DNA of 64,000 nucleotides. It comes from Trichoplax adhaerens (Eukaryota; Placozoa; Uniplacotomia; Trichoplacea; Trichoplacidae). Within the stretch, counting starts at the first letter, position 1. Each line of letters opens with the position of its first letter. Location of the stretch: contig NW_002060943.1 of the NCBI RefSeq assembly GCF_000150275.1, forward strand, positions 10,262,209 to 10,326,208, given 5' to 3'. The notes under the pieces were generated by a model that did no database searches, had not been told where the DNA came from, and saw only the letters and a program-made list of their open reading frames with translations. Position numbers and translations under genes: made by a program. Below are positions 34,260 to 47,607 of the stretch, piece after piece.

Positions 34260-37200
34260 TTAAAGACCGGAATGATTCCAAATTCTGACGGTGCTATCTG
34301 CCGATCCTGTAGCAATTATATTATCATTATATTGCAAACAATACTGGAGAAGAATGAAAGATACCAAATTAGTAGAGTTAAATTCTGGAAAAGTATAACT
34401 TCTAACCGATAGAGATTTTTTATTAGTTGTAATAAATATATTTACAACATACTACTTCCTGTGTATGACCAGTGAGTATTGCGATTGGAGATTCATTTTT
34501 TACATGCCAGATTTTGATTAGACCGTCATCATTGCCAGCATAGCATTTAGATTCGTCAAGTTTTAGACAGTAAGCAACTATAAAAATAAATCATTTCGCG
34601 TATATTATTACTTAAGTTTGACTGATATCATATCTGTGAAAAAGTAAACTTTTTAATGTAGACTTGTGTTCTATTTAGCCGGAAATTTAATTACAAATGA
34701 ATACATTATTGTTTAATCATGTATTTTCTTTAGATAATGCGATATTAGTGATAAAGAATGAATTTATTACTACATTTTTATATAATAATATTCATAAGAT
34801 GTTTAAAGGTGGTCTAATAGCTCTACCGGCATCGTTTTTCCAAATTTTCTTATAATTCCCAGAATTAATGTCCCACAATCGGATAGTATCGTCCCAAGCG
34901 CTAGTAACGACGTACTCTTTATACATTTCTATGGCCTGATTCATATAGTACATGACAGCAAACGGAACAGCATGAATTTTTATGAAGACTATTTACCATT
35001 TCCATAATCCATATCAATAGGTATTTAATAAATCATACCTGTATTTCATCTGTATGGCCTCGCATCACATGCAGACAACGTCCAGTAGAGAAATCCCATA
35101 ATCTGATAGTTCTAGATTTAATAAATATCAAAAATAAATGCTACAAATAAAGGTTGTAAATCTATACTATGGCTATCAAAAATTTATTTCCACAAAATTC
35201 GTTCATCTGTTCTCAAAAATAGTTTTATTTTTTAAGATTGTTCAAATATGAATGACTCCCTACTTATCTGCAGATGCCGTAGCTATGATCTTTCCATCAA
35301 AACAGACACCATCAATGCCACTCTGATGGCCAGTCAAAGATCTTTGGTAAAATTTTAGCATATAAGAATATAATGTCACTAGGTAAGGCATTTATTAGTC
35401 TACAGACTTGCAACTGCTGTAAATGCACCTAAAGTCCTGATAAGGTATATTGTATGCAGTAACGTAACAATATGGGAACTTCAGATAAATCTGGGAATAA
35501 TAATCTACATTATATGAAAAGTGGTTTTGTGTACACTAGTCTTACCTTAAACATCTTCCTGTATTAGCATCGAAAATTCGTACGATACCATCGAAACATC
35601 CGGTAACTAGCACAGAGTTCTGCAAAATAAAATTATAATACTTGTTGTGTAATGCTAAATAACATTAAATTAAATGAATATATTTATTACAATTAGTAGG
35701 ATACCTTTAAAGTCAAGCAACGAACTGAATCAGTATGATTATCTAATACATGTTTGCATGCGCCAGTATAAAGATCCCATATACGAGCTGCATTGTCCTC
35801 AGATCCTGATACGATCCATTTGCCTAAATTATAATTATTTAGAATATTGGTCAAAGGTTTTATTTTATTATTAATGTATGGCAATTTTTTTTATACTATA
35901 GTAGTAAGAATTTGTAATTAGTTTTAACGTGATTACAATGCATAGCTTTAGTTTAATTTAATTATTGAAAATTTATCTTTTTAATCTCAATCGATAATTA
36001 CCATCACATGATAGACTTATTACTCTTTGCTTGTGGCCACGTAACGTATGGATACTCGTATAACGACCCGTATTCCAATTTCGATTAAGTAAATAAGCTC
36101 TAATATATATTTCCTTCCATCTACATGTCTTTAAGGTTGATTTTAGAGAATTTAACAAAATTTGATGCTGCGCTGGCGTTGTGTTGATAGTTGTTTCGTT
36201 ATTAATATTTAATAAAGATTGATCATCACCGTATTTGATCCAATTTTTATCTGTACATAATTTTTTCCTGTATAGCAATACGAGTATATACGCGTATACA
36301 ACATATCAGTACTATAAAAAAATTTCCAGCTTTTTTGTTAGTAAATAGTACATGGTAGCTTGGTGTAATAGTATTAAACAACCCAATTGTAGGTCATTAT
36401 TGGCTACTATTTAGTAAAAAATTCAATTATATCATTTTTATTATTAGACAGTGAAAGATTAAAAGTGTATTTACCAAATTGCATTGTTATTGGCCTTCTC
36501 TCGCCACAGCCGATTGCACATGGCTATGTTACATAAATCTTTGGCTTCCAGAAGGAAAAATATCTTATCAACCAATTCGCTAGGTAAGTATGCCACAAAA
36601 TTTACGGCTAGTAAAGGCTTGAGCTCTGAGTATAGAATTCTTAATTGCAAAGGCTGAAGAAGAAATTGTGATATTAAATTGCATATAAGGATGTCAATAA
36701 AACTGAATCAGGTTACATTTTAAATGCAGCTTGGTTAATTTTGGCAAACAACATTATATAATATTTCATACCTCAATGCTGACTTAGTATAATTCAGAAT
36801 ACTACGCGATCTTAGCACATTTAATAAATATCATTGTATAAAGTAAATTGTACATTTTATAATGATGATCGGTAAGTAACCTGGTAAAACATTATCTGTT
36901 ATTTGGCAAAATAGATATTATAGAAAAACCATTTATTGCCCATAATGGATTACGTAGTTTCATGCTCAGTTACTCTTGTATTGTGGAATCGTTATTATTG
37001 TATTTCTATCGAATGTAGATGTTGTCACGGTACATAGTACCGGCTTTATTATAGTAGTTAAATGAGTATACAAAATCATGTACTGTATAAAGTAATAACT
37101 CTAACAATGGATTCTCACATGAATTGTTAGTTATTAATTGATATTTACTGAGAATTTATGAAACTTGAAATCGTAGTAATAGGTATAATAAATCCTTATT

Positions 37201-37867
37201 AAAGACGTCTCATAGTTTTTCATAAAAAGTAATTAAATTAGGCTGGATTCTGAAGTACTGTTTTTATCAAAAACTTGTAAAATCTTTGTAGTCGGAGGTG
37301 CAAATTGATGCATAACTATATAAGAAAACTCTCTAATATTAATAAAATTAAACTTTTCTTAAGCTCGGAACTAAATCGCTGCGACGGTTGTTGAATGTTG
37401 AGGAACTAGTAACAGATGTACATGGACCGTGACATGTACATACAGCATCACCGATAAGTTTTATTACATGCTGTATCATGGATTTTTATTAAACATTAAC
37501 CATTTTACCTAATACGTATTTATCCTTCACTTAATTAAACTTCATTAAATCCTCAACTATTTCATTCTGACTAATCTAATGAAAAAACAGAAGTACGCGT
37601 ATCATTTGGAGCATTATTATCCTAACAGCGTAGAGTTATTACTATACTAGTATCGATCTGGTGATGGCAATCACGAGTGAATGATTTTGTATTACTTACT
37701 TATTGCTTTTGCTGTAGTTTACAATACAGAGCATATCATTTGTAGCTTAGGCTACTGCATACCTCACATTGCAGCAGGAGCTCTAATAAAATATTATTTT
37801 GTTGTTGTTTTGTACAGTCGCAAAACAAGCGGATAATCTCGTCTCTTTTGGCACTGAAGGTAGCCAT
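34260..37867 (-). CDS. F-box/WD40-repeat protein (FBXW/Cdc4-like SCF substrate receptor)
   Basis: Ten exons, 402 aa as read: 37763-37867, 36475-36653, 36002-36267, 35705-35823, 35546-35619, 35264-35341, 35039-35111, 34827-34935, 34456-34577, 34260-34343. F-box at ~55-95 (YLPSELVDKIFFLLEAKDL ... LWREKANNNAIWKKL), then a linker with a WKEIYIRAYLLNRNW segment as in Cdc4/β-TrCP relatives. WD40 blades begin at ~150: LRGHKQRVISL...ARIWD, NHTDSVRCL...VRIFD, TGHQSGIDG...IRLWD, RGHTDEIQA...IRLWD, a fifth without GH, and TGHTQEYCL...VRIWN. F-box/WD proteins recruit phosphodegrons to SCF ubiquitin ligases through SKP1. Only six blades precede the stop; see the exon at 33677-33805. The start ATG (MATFSAKRDEII) faces EDEM2 across a tract. 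The closest human paralogue cannot be named safely. Confidence 0.87.
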
Positions 37868-38611
37868 TCCTGACTATTAACAATGACCAAGTACATTAAA
37901 TTTTAAATTTTAAATTATAAATTATAATTAATATACGAGTAGGTGTGTTTTTTTATTATTTAATGGATTTTTTATAAAAGCTATCTACAGTACTGTATTG
38001 GAAAGTACAGTAAAATACTGTACTGTACAACCTGTATACAGTAAGAGTTCTGTAGAGTTCTTACAGTACATACTGTAAGCACGGTACAATACTATACACT
38101 GTAAGCTACAGTCTTTTGGCCAACCTGTACTGTAGCGTTTCCGTTATTTACTACACTACTGTACTGTACTGTACTGTACTGTACTGTATGCTGTCACTGT
38201 ACTGTGCTGTACTGTAGGCATGCTTCCAACTACACCAGTTTTACTAGTATGACGAATTTGGTCTTAGCAGCAATTATAAGAAGCATCAGAACAATTTTAT
38301 TCGCTTTTCCTCTCGCAGTTGTAGTCAAAGTTAAGGGGACTACTGACTAGTGTATAATACTATAAATATCAAAGCTAAAGGTGTAAGGCTGTACCATCCT
38401 GAAGATATTCACTAGTAATATCGAGGAAGAAATTCTTTCTCGAAAAATGTGCATTTCTAGTTGGATGATACGGTTATAGTAGTAGTTAAGTACCATAGTT
38501 GTCCACATAAGTTGGTGTATTCTACATTCCGGAGCTGTCTAAATTTGAAAGATATCATCAATAGTTATTATAACATATATCGTATAGATCTCTAGGGCTG
38601 TAGATAGTAAT
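37868..38611. promoter_or_regulatory. Divergent promoter region of F-box/WD and EDEM2
   Basis: The 744-bp interval lies between the F-box/WD start (minus, 37867) and the EDEM2 start (plus, 38612). It contains the palindromic tract 37987-38218. A 16-bp sequence, CCTGAAGATATTCACT (38398-38413), is also found at 10605-10620 beside the DDX tract. Confidence 0.6.
37987..38218. repeat. TACTG/CAGTA palindromic tract in a divergent promoter
   Basis: Includes the cleanest direct pentamer array in the window, six or more TACTG units in a row at about 38158-38188, next to mixed-orientation palindromes at 37987-38095. It starts 120 bp upstream of the F-box/WD ATG and ends about 390 bp upstream of the EDEM2 ATG. 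Confidence 0.9.
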
Positions 38612-41600
38612 ATGGTAACGAATATCAATAAATTTTCCTCTATAATTATTGTTGTCTGTCTTACGACTAATTTCGCAAGAAATGTAGAAAAATGGGAGAT
38701 CGATTCCTTCAGGTAAGCTCACTAACCAGGCATTATTTTTGTATTACAACCCAAATTATAGTTAGTAGGAGCAAAAGTAAATACACCTTTAAAAATAACA
38801 GTAGAAACATAGTTTGTCATAAATAATTAATTAAATATCCGATTTAAAATACTTGAAGGTGTTTTGTAACATTAATGTTCAGCGTTGGTGCATCTCCTAA
38901 ATCTGTTGTCTTTTACGAGTTTATCCAACCAACTGAGCAAGCACTTGTTAGATAGTATTGACCCATCATTGCAATGAAAGCTAAAAATTGTGCATTATAA
39001 CGGAGTATATGAAATATTTGTAGGACTCATTGTTTTGACTAAAGGCCTAAGACTTTAGAATTACGATTCTGTTTGGCCGTGTATAAATTACTGTATATGC
39101 TGTAGACATGTGTTGTAGTAGACATAACATTGACGTTACCACAACCAACACCAAAGATTCAAATAGATAACATAATCAATCTATTCCAGATAGTACAGTA
39201 TATTGATTTTAATGATTTAAATGTATGTGTAATCACACCAGTTTATAACTTGCTTGAGGATAAGCTTATTTCTATAATATTTTTATTATTGGAATATTCG
39301 AAGTTTTCTATACTGTACTATAGGTTGATTCTGACCTGATGCCAATATATGCGTATATAGTTTGTTCATATGTGCATTTCTATGATTTTTAAACTAGGCG
39401 TGACGTTAAAGAAATGTTTTATCATGGATACGACAATTATCTTCGACATGCTTATCCCTATGATGAACTTAAACCATTATCATGTCAAGGAATGAATACT
39501 TGGGGAAGGTAGTACGCGTATAAGTATTGACGAAGAAGAATTTATACGGACGTGTAGTAATTTTGATTCACATATAAATTACAAATTTGGTAATTACTAT
39601 ATGCCGTTTTTATAAATTTATTAGCTTTTCTCTAACGTTAATCGACTCGTTGGATACACTACTTGTAAGTATTAATTTGTGAAACTACTAATACGCGAAA
39701 GATATGGAGATATTATATCAAATATTTACGTATATCATTGAATTCCATAACTATGAGTGAATATTTCTTAAATGATGATAAAATAAATCAGATAAATGCT
39801 TAGCAAAGATATTAAAATTTCCTCTTTAAGCGTATAAGAAGTGTGATGTAGGAGTGTGATAACGTCCTCGATCTTCTTTACTGTTCCTAGATAATGGGAA
39901 ACAAGACAGAATTTGCAAGAGTAGTAAAAATATTGATCGACACCGCTAACTTTGATATCGATATCAATGTATCTGTTTTTGAAACAAACATAAGAAGTAA
40001 GTTTTAGAAACAGTTGATCGAATGGGCTTCTGATTATTCAATTATAGGATTAAAATTGCTGTAACATCATCTCGTACTAATTTTCTTTAATGGATTTTCA
40101 AATAAACGTATACTGCATGAGGTGATAAGATGGTAGCATGTAATATGTAGTTTGTCATTTACTGAAGAGACTACTAAAAAAGAGAGTATTCACTGTGAAC
40201 CTTCGACAGATATAATTTTAATGTGCATCATCAATAATGTGATAACTTAGTCTAAAATTTACTTTGATGACTAGTAACTAAAAATGTACAATTATTTTTC
40301 TATTTGAAGTTGTTGGCGGCTTGCTCTCTGCACATTTGCTTTCTCATAAGGCTGGTCTTGAATTAGAAGATAATTGGCCTTGTGATGGCCCACTGTTAAG
40401 ACTTGCTGTAGATGTTGCCGATCGATTATTACCTGGTGCGACTTGATTTCAGATCAATTTCATTCTAGATTTTATGTCAGCCTGTGTAGTCTTTGGTATC
40501 AACATTAATGAACGGTATTTTAAATTTCTTTCAACTGATGAAAACATCTATGCTGGAATTAAAATATGTATTATAGCGTTCGATACCCGCACCAATTTGC
40601 CTTATGGTACTATTAATCTCAGGCATGGAGTTCCTAAAGGTGAAACCACTATTACTAGTACTGCGACATGCGGTACCCTAATTGTTGAATTTGGAACGCT
40701 ATCGTTACTGACAGGTAAAGTTGTAATTCAACAGCTCCATATGCGCAACTTGTACAAACTAAGGGTACTCTCTATGCGCTACACTCCGTATTTATTCCTA
40801 CTTTTTAACCTTTTAGGTGTTTCGAAATACAAAGATGCAGCAATGAAATCTATTCTTGCTCTATGGGAGAAAAAGTCTGCGATTGGACTAGTAAGTCGTT
40901 CAGATGGTTACCGATATGTGCAACTATGAATGACGTTTCGTACGATAAATTCAAGGTGTTCTACACTATGCATAGGTTGGTAATCATATTGACTCTAATA
41001 GTGGATCTTGGACTGCTAAAGAATCTGGGATTGGAGGAGGCATAGATTCCTATTTTGAATACTTGGTTAAAGGTAGCTTACTAAATGATGATCCCGAGCT
41101 AATGGATATGTTTAAAGGTAATAATAACTAGTTTTATACTCTAAATTTGTCGCATTTGAGAGAGATTGGATTCTATAACATTGTACATGTTGTTGACAAT
41201 GTGCTATACAGCATGAGGGATCTTATGATATATGTAATTGCAACTCTAAATTTTTTAGAGTATAACAAAGCGATTTATAAATATCTTAACTATGCTGATT
41301 GGTATGTTTGGGCGGATATGATGAGAGGAAATGTAGTCATACCTATTTTTCAGTCACTTGACGCTTTTTGGCCAGGGATTCAGGTATGATTGGTCAATAC
41401 CGTTAATTTTTGATACTAATTTAACGTCAAATATTATAGCTCAGTAACCTACTTATGCAATTCGACTAAATTACGTATACAATATGATTCTGTAGTACGA
41501 AGTTATACGAGGACATTTAATCCTTACAGTTTAATAGTTATTTCATGTTTTGATCATACCGATTGTACAGTAAATCACTTTAATTTTGTAGTAGTACATT

Positions 41601-42966
41601 TAGTTGTCTTGGTTTTAACTACAAATCTCATACGCGCACTTTCAAGATAAGTAGTAATATGATATTAATTGCATTAGAAATGCTACTATTTTTATGGTAT
41701 ACTAGATACCTTTATTAACGTAATTAAAAAATGGATTGAGAATCTTTAATACGTCACGCTATTGGTCATTTTTCACTAATAAATTTTTTATTTAATATCC
41801 TATAGTCTAAGATAACTATTTTATGGTATGAATTTTTAAAGTATTTATTATTGCATATCAAAGTAGCGAAATCACGTATGTGTGATTAGCATTGTTTATC
41901 AAAATTTGATTGTTTGAAAAAGGTCTCCAATAATTAATGTAACACTAAATTCATGTTACGTACGCGTATTTAACAATAGGTATTAGTCGGAAATATAACA
42001 CAAGCTGCTAAGACTTTTCGAAATTATTATTCTGTTTGGAGACGGTTGGGTTTTATCCCAGAGTCGTACGCTATTACAGATAATATGCCATACAGTAACA
42101 GGAACGAATATCCTCTTCGTCCTGGTAGGCTAAAGAAATACTATGAATGTATTTCCTTTCTTTATTTCTTACTTTTAAGAAATTTAATCGTAGTGTGATA
42201 TTTATTTGTATAATTATTGAGCTATCTACTTATGTACTCTAACTAAATTACCTTAGAACTGATTGAAAGCGCTTGGTATTTATACATTGCTACAAAAGAC
42301 CCTATCTATTTGGAAGCTGGTATGGAAATAACGAAGTCAATTAATAGAACCCGTACGAAATGTGGTTTTGCTACGGTAACTATCCTAATTTATATTTAAT
42401 ATTAGTAAACGATTTGAATTCTTTGGTACATAAATCAAATTGCCTGGCATTTGCAAAAAGGTAAAAAATGTGATGAATCACGAACTTGAAGATAGGATGG
42501 AATCTTTCTTTTTGGCTGAAACAACTAAGTATCTGTATTTACTATTTGATACCGAGAATTTTATCAACAACGACGGAAAATTTGGCGTAACATATAAATC
42601 TAAAAATGGTAAAAGTTGTATTCTCGACAGTGGAAGTTACATTTTTAATACTGAAGCTCATCCGATTGATAAAGGTGCATTTGACTGTTGCCACAGTCTT
42701 GGTGAGTATTGCATCTTTATTGAATCTTCTACGTACCGTAGTATGTACTAGGTTTCTCATAGATTATTAGAAATGTGAGTGTTTCTGGTATCTATGGCTT
42801 AGTCTGTGTACGTTTCTTAGTTGGAAGCTCAATTTCCTTGACTTGTTTTGACTATATGCTATCATTTTATGATCTAGATTCCAAAAAATTCTCTAAATTA
42901 TCTGCTTTAAAATGTGAAGCCAATACCTTCCGAAGCCGATTGTCCACTGCTAGTGCAATAATTTAG
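38612..42966 (+). CDS. EDEM2: EDEM2, ER degradation-enhancing α-mannosidase (GH47)
   Basis: Complete 13-exon gene, 518 aa: 38612-38712, 39398-39508, 39625-39664, 39891-39996, 40310-40435, 40577-40714, 40817-40890, 40976-41117, 41259-41383, 41980-42124, 42257-42375, 42461-42701, 42878-42966. A hydrophobic N-terminal signal peptide (~7-22, [15 protein letters not shown]) precedes a GH47 (α/α)7 domain (~35-480). Acidic active-site segments: [11 protein letters not shown] (E57), SVFETNIR (E115), [10 protein letters not shown] (E423/E429) and FNTEAHP (471-477). Blocks [26 protein letters not shown] and WVWADM-like [11 protein letters not shown] are colinear with EDEM2 more than with EDEM1/3. The family trims mannose from misfolded glycoproteins in the ER to commit them to ERAD. 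There is no C-terminal KDEL. The tail is shorter than in human EDEM2 (about 578 aa). There is a probable N-glycan site, GNITQ. Confidence 0.93.
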
Positions 42967-43600
42967 CCAGCACTAGAAGGATAAAAGTGATATTGCTAAG
43001 TATTGCTTTGATGGTTTCTTTCGTTATTCAAGCATCAATAATGGCTGTATTTCCGATTTATTAAAAGTTTATAATACTGACTGTTACCAATACAATTACT
43101 AATTTTAAAAGGAAAATAATAACCGCCTATTACGATTATAAATTAACTGTTACTGCATATACTTTCAAATGTGATATCAATATTAAATAAAAGATTTTAT
43201 GTCATGAGGGTTGTAGAAACTGTATTTGATTAGTATCCTACCACCTATCACTAAAATATCTGATAGTATGTATATCTATAATACTTAGGTTAAGATATGA
43301 TTCTATGAGAATCAGTTGACCCACAATGGATGATAAAATTGTAGAAATATCTAGCTAAGTAACCTGGTTCGAACCAGAGGTAAACTGTTCGTGAATATTT
43401 TACGAACTGATATACCTATTGGTGTAATGATATAAATACATGGTGCATTTTGTGCATATTCACTCTTACACGATACTAAATCTAGCATGAGTGGCAATAA
43501 GTACTTGATGAAACCACCAAATTGTCTGTAACTTCAACGGTAGTATGGCTTCTTTGCAGAGATTTTACTTTTGTGAAGCCCATGGTTAGTGCTTTAAAAT
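42967..43600. other. 3'–3' spacer EDEM2/IMPA
   Basis: The 634 bp between two convergent stop codons are AT-rich and hold the 3' UTRs. A short inverted repeat, CTGGTTCGAACCAG, lies at about 43364-43377. Nothing else was recognised. Confidence 0.6.
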
Positions 43601-46489
43601 TTATTCATCGTCCCTTGGCATAGTTATTTCCTTAGTGCATTCAATGATTTCGTTTGCTAAAGATTCTGTACTTGCACATAACACACGTCGAGCCATTATA
43701 TCCAATTCACCTCCTACAAATAATAAGAATAAAAATGCTCTTATTTTGATGTGTACTTAAAAATTGGATAAAATATTATAGAACATGTTAATATAGAAAG
43801 TGATTATACTGTCTTAAATGTTTGGACTTATTAATAATATCAAAGAGTATCATTAAATCATCCATATGCTTCTAACTTACCTCTTGTGTCTATAACGACC
43901 CCACCTGCCTCTCTAACTATTAGGTCTCCAGCAGCCATATCCCAACAATGAATGCCAGTTTCAAAGTAAGCATCACCACCACCACGAGCAACCTGACACA
44001 TATTTAAAGCAGCGGAGCCCAAACATCTTATACTATTTTTATATGATACAGAGTAGCATTTTCTCATCTTTGGCATAAAATACCCGTACATGATATTGTA
44101 CTGTATTGCATATACAAATAAAAAATTTACCCGTGAGCTGGTATTGGCTTACTAATTACACCACGCATGTTGGCTACTATTGAATCGATGATTTCCTGAT
44201 CTCGGCTAGAACCGTATTCAGAAATAACTAATGCTTTGTTAAGATCTAGATAGAATTGATTACAAGAACTGATGTGAATGTCATGTTGGATTCGGTTACA
44301 TTCAAATGTCAAGATAACTTTCGCTTACTTGTTTGATTAGAAACCGAAATATTTTTACCATTACAAAAAGCGCCATGTCCAAGTCTAGCCGTAAACATCT
44401 CATCGAGGATACAACTGTAAACGGCTGCAATTTCCGTCTACCCACGTACAAGATCGATTCATTATTCATCATATATGAGATTATATTTCAAGTAAAATAA
44501 TTATTCTGCAATATACGAATGGTGTAGTCCAATTTTTCAATTGGACAGAAATTTGTAATTTAAATTATCCATCAACTGATAGTTTGGACGAGGACAATAA
44601 GGAGTCTATAAATGCTGAGAGTAGTTTTAGGAAGAGTTTTATAGTAAAATCAATATCTAAATGTTATAATTAAGTCTTATGGGAGTATGAAGCAAATCAG
44701 ATGTTTGTGAGTATGGTCATAGATTGTTAAATTCAAATCATGGTATAGTGATATTTTGATTATGTATTATAGAGTTCTAAATCTCTGTTGGTGCTTCTGA
44801 CGCTATATAAAAGAAATATGGGTATATCATATTGTTGCAAGCATTGATATCTATTGCCTCACCTTCTTATTGATCTTAAGAGCGATAGATACTGCAACGA
44901 AAGGAATTCTATAAGATACAGATATAATGTTGCAGTGATAGTTACCATATGCATTGACTTAATACGAGCGGTGAGCTTTTAAAGCAGATTAAGTATACAG
45001 TACCATAGTATCATATCCTAGATCGTAAACTTACAAATTTATGTAAATTACGAGGTGAAAATATTGCGACTCTGTAGTTCCACAACAGTTTCAGCTCGTA
45101 ATAAATATAGGACCGAGCCTTGAATAACGCTATTATAATGTAAAGGAGTAAATACTGCACTTTGAAATGTACACCTGTCTCTATTTCATATAAATTATCC
45201 AGTATTTAACGCAACGAACGAATGCGAGTGCTGTGATAATTCGACGTGGTAACAGTTTACATGATTGTGTGATTGTGTCATTGCTAAAACGATTAGTGAG
45301 CTACATGTTATTACAGTAGGATGAATAACTGTATCTTAATTCTGTACGTATTTTACCGTGAGTTATACAATTATAGCTTTACCTATGAACAAAATTTGTA
45401 GTTCCATCCAATGGATCGATGATCCACGTTGGTTTATCAGTTAGTTGACACGATTGACCGTCTGCTGATGATTCTTCACCAATGAAACTGCATATTTATA
45501 CAAATATCAAAATCAAAAGTAAAAGGTCAATGTCAGTCGAGTTATTTTGGAGTGATAGAAAATCGCACAGTACTACTGAAATAGTATTTGTCTTACCATC
45601 ACAAGGCAGGTAGACTGCCAACTCCAATTTATAGTATTAATGTAAATAAAATAACTGAATGAAAGATTAAGTATACCAGTAGCCGCTATAATAATATATT
45701 AATTATATATTGTAGCAAGATTTTAACAGATGCAATATACTCTAATAATAAACCTACCAATGTGTTGGGTATTTGGTTCTTAGAGTCGATATAATCAGCT
45801 TTTCAACTTCCTGATCAGTTTGGGTTACTAAATCAGCACTACAACTCTTTGTCATGATAGTTTTATCATTTGAATAGGCCTTCTTGATTACCTGCAGGTA
45901 AAATACAATTTATATCTCTTAACTTCATGCTTGTGATTTAATGAGGCTAACTGCTTCATAATTACCGGTACCAAATACCTTATATACTGTGTGCTGGTAT
46001 GTATTACACGTGATTATTACTACTACATTAAGTTGTGCAAAACGAAGGGTTTACATTACTTTATTATGTGATCGCGACTGTCTGCTTATTACGCTGACAA
46101 TACATATAATGGTGCTTCATACTGTACAGTGTGATATATGAGTAATTGATAATTATCAATTAAATCTATCGTTGCTTTCTTGCGATATGGTAGCAGATTC
46201 CTAGGGAGTCATGAAAGCCGGAAAATTTAATCTCCTAATAATTATTATTATTATTATCCATTCATTCATTTAATTCATTAATATTACGAACAAATCCATT
46301 GGTGATGAAGAAAACTAAGAGTACACGATACGAATCCTGCTCTGCCTGACAACAAGCTCACAAGGTTTGCTTTACGTTAGTAATTACGATAGCTAGTTGA
46401 TCATTAATTAATGATATTCTGTACGCAACCTGTCCAGCCGTTCTCGCTACTTGTTCACAAGTTTCTAAGTATTCACCCAATTGATCCAT
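43601..46489 (-). CDS. IMPA1: Inositol monophosphatase
   Basis: Complete 8-exon gene, 277 aa, the same length as human IMPA1: 46430-46489, 45758-45891, 45383-45487, 44863-44908, 44329-44437, 44131-44245, 43881-44032, 43601-43713. It hydrolyses myo-inositol monophosphates to inositol for phosphoinositide resynthesis, is Mg2+-dependent and, in the family, lithium-sensitive. Metal and catalytic motifs are intact: FIGEES (66-71, E70), [14 protein letters not shown] (86-99, D89/D92) and [10 protein letters not shown] (216-225, D221). The substrate loop [13 protein letters not shown] is also present. The C-terminus MPRDDE resembles that of IMPA1. It could equally be co-orthologous to IMPA1 and IMPA2. 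The start ATG ([13 protein letters not shown]) faces the coiled-coil gene across two palindromic tracts. Confidence 0.95.
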
Positions 46490-46587
46490 TTCTTGTTCAG
46501 AGCATCCAGTTATGCTACGATCTTCCTATTTTACTTTTACTGCGGTCAGGGACTAACGGTCTCGCAGCACGTAACAATATAATATAA

Positions 46588-46775
46588 TATACAGTAATAC
46601 AGTATACTGTATATACGGTAATATACAGTACAGTATGTACTGTATTCTGTGCTGGAATACTACTGTACTGTACAGTAGGCGCCCATGAACAAAACTACTG
46701 TAGTATAAGTACAGTACAGTACTGTACTGTACTGTTGTCTACTACCGTACAGTACAATGTGTACTGTACAATGCG
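46588..46775. repeat. TACTG/CAGTA palindromic tract upstream of IMPA
   Basis: Nested GTACTGTAC/GTACAGTAC and TATACTGTATA units; the densest part is 46708-46735. It begins about 100 bp upstream of the IMPA ATG. Confidence 0.9.
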
Positions 46776-47042
46776 TATTACGATGTGACTTGTTTTTAAA
46801 ATGGTTGGAGCTACAGTACATGTAAGAGCGACTGATAGTTTGTATTATTCAATGCTGCGATAAAAAGTAATCAAAATATCAAGAGCCAATTGCTCAAGGT
46901 TGTGCTGATCTGTCTGCATGGAATTGGAGCCAAATTGAAAGTCCATTTTTTCACAATTGAAAGACATAATTTAAGGCAACACTGTAGCTGAACATCTTTC
47001 AACCATTTTAGAAGGCTTGCCACGCCCCTGTAATGGTAGTCT

Positions 47043-47225
47043 TTACAGTACTGTACAGTACAGTAAAAGCTTTGGTACAGTACAGAGTACTGTACTGCTA
47101 ACTACTGTGCTGTACAGTATACTGTACTGTAATAAGAACTACTGTACTGTAGTAAGATCTATACGCAGTAAGTACTGTATAGTGTACTGTACTGTATAGC
47201 ACATTAAGTCAAGTGTACCGTATAT
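47043..47225. repeat. TACTG/CAGTA palindromic tract upstream of the coiled-coil gene
   Basis: Second tract in the same divergent interval, with units on both strands (for example 47043-47064, 47075-47097 and 47107-47130). The open frame that crosses it is repeat-derived. Confidence 0.9.
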
Positions 47226-47607
47226 TACCCTGTAATACTGTACGTTCCAATCAAAAGTATTCATTTCAGTCAATTGCTTATATTACAATGAGCCAATCAA
47301 TTACGTTATCCTATAATTTTAAATTTTATAAACTAAATTTTATTTTATTGTAATTGTACAGTTCTTTATTTACTTATTTACGGTAAACTACCGATAAAGG
47401 ATAAACGGATCCGACGGATGAGTATCTAGAAGCAGCAAGAATCAATTGATCTGCGGAAAGAATGAATATTTTTATTTATTTATAACTAAAAGTATCTGGT
47501 TAGAATTGGTTGTTGGTGTCTCTAGACCTTAAGAAAACGAGCATTTCAAGTTAATCACTGCAGCTGAATATATATGTGCACTATTATCTACGATTATAGT
47601 AAATATA

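Larger units (their letters stand above)
46490..47607. promoter_or_regulatory. Divergent promoter region of IMPA and the coiled-coil gene
   Basis: The 1118-bp interval lies between the IMPA start (minus, 46489) and the coiled-coil gene start (plus, 47608). It holds two palindromic tracts (46588-46775 and 47043-47225), about 100 bp and 380 bp from the respective start codons. No further promoter element can be singled out. Confidence 0.55.

Noticed and set aside
37987-38218. Possible CRISPR-like array
   Set aside because: Units are 5-bp palindromic pentamers without constant-length repeats or unique spacers, in a eukaryotic genome.
42542-42760. Minus-strand open frame inside EDEM2
   Set aside because: Antisense shadow of EDEM2 exon 12, which encodes conserved GH47 motifs on the plus strand.
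43364-43377. CTGGTTCGAACCAG as a possible tRNA T-arm
   Set aside because: The GTTCGAA core is there, but the flanks do not form a 5-bp T-stem, acceptor stem or anticodon arm; it is just a short inverted repeat.
47017-47199. 60-codon open frame in the IMPA/coiled-coil spacer
   Set aside because: Pure tract translation without conserved motif.
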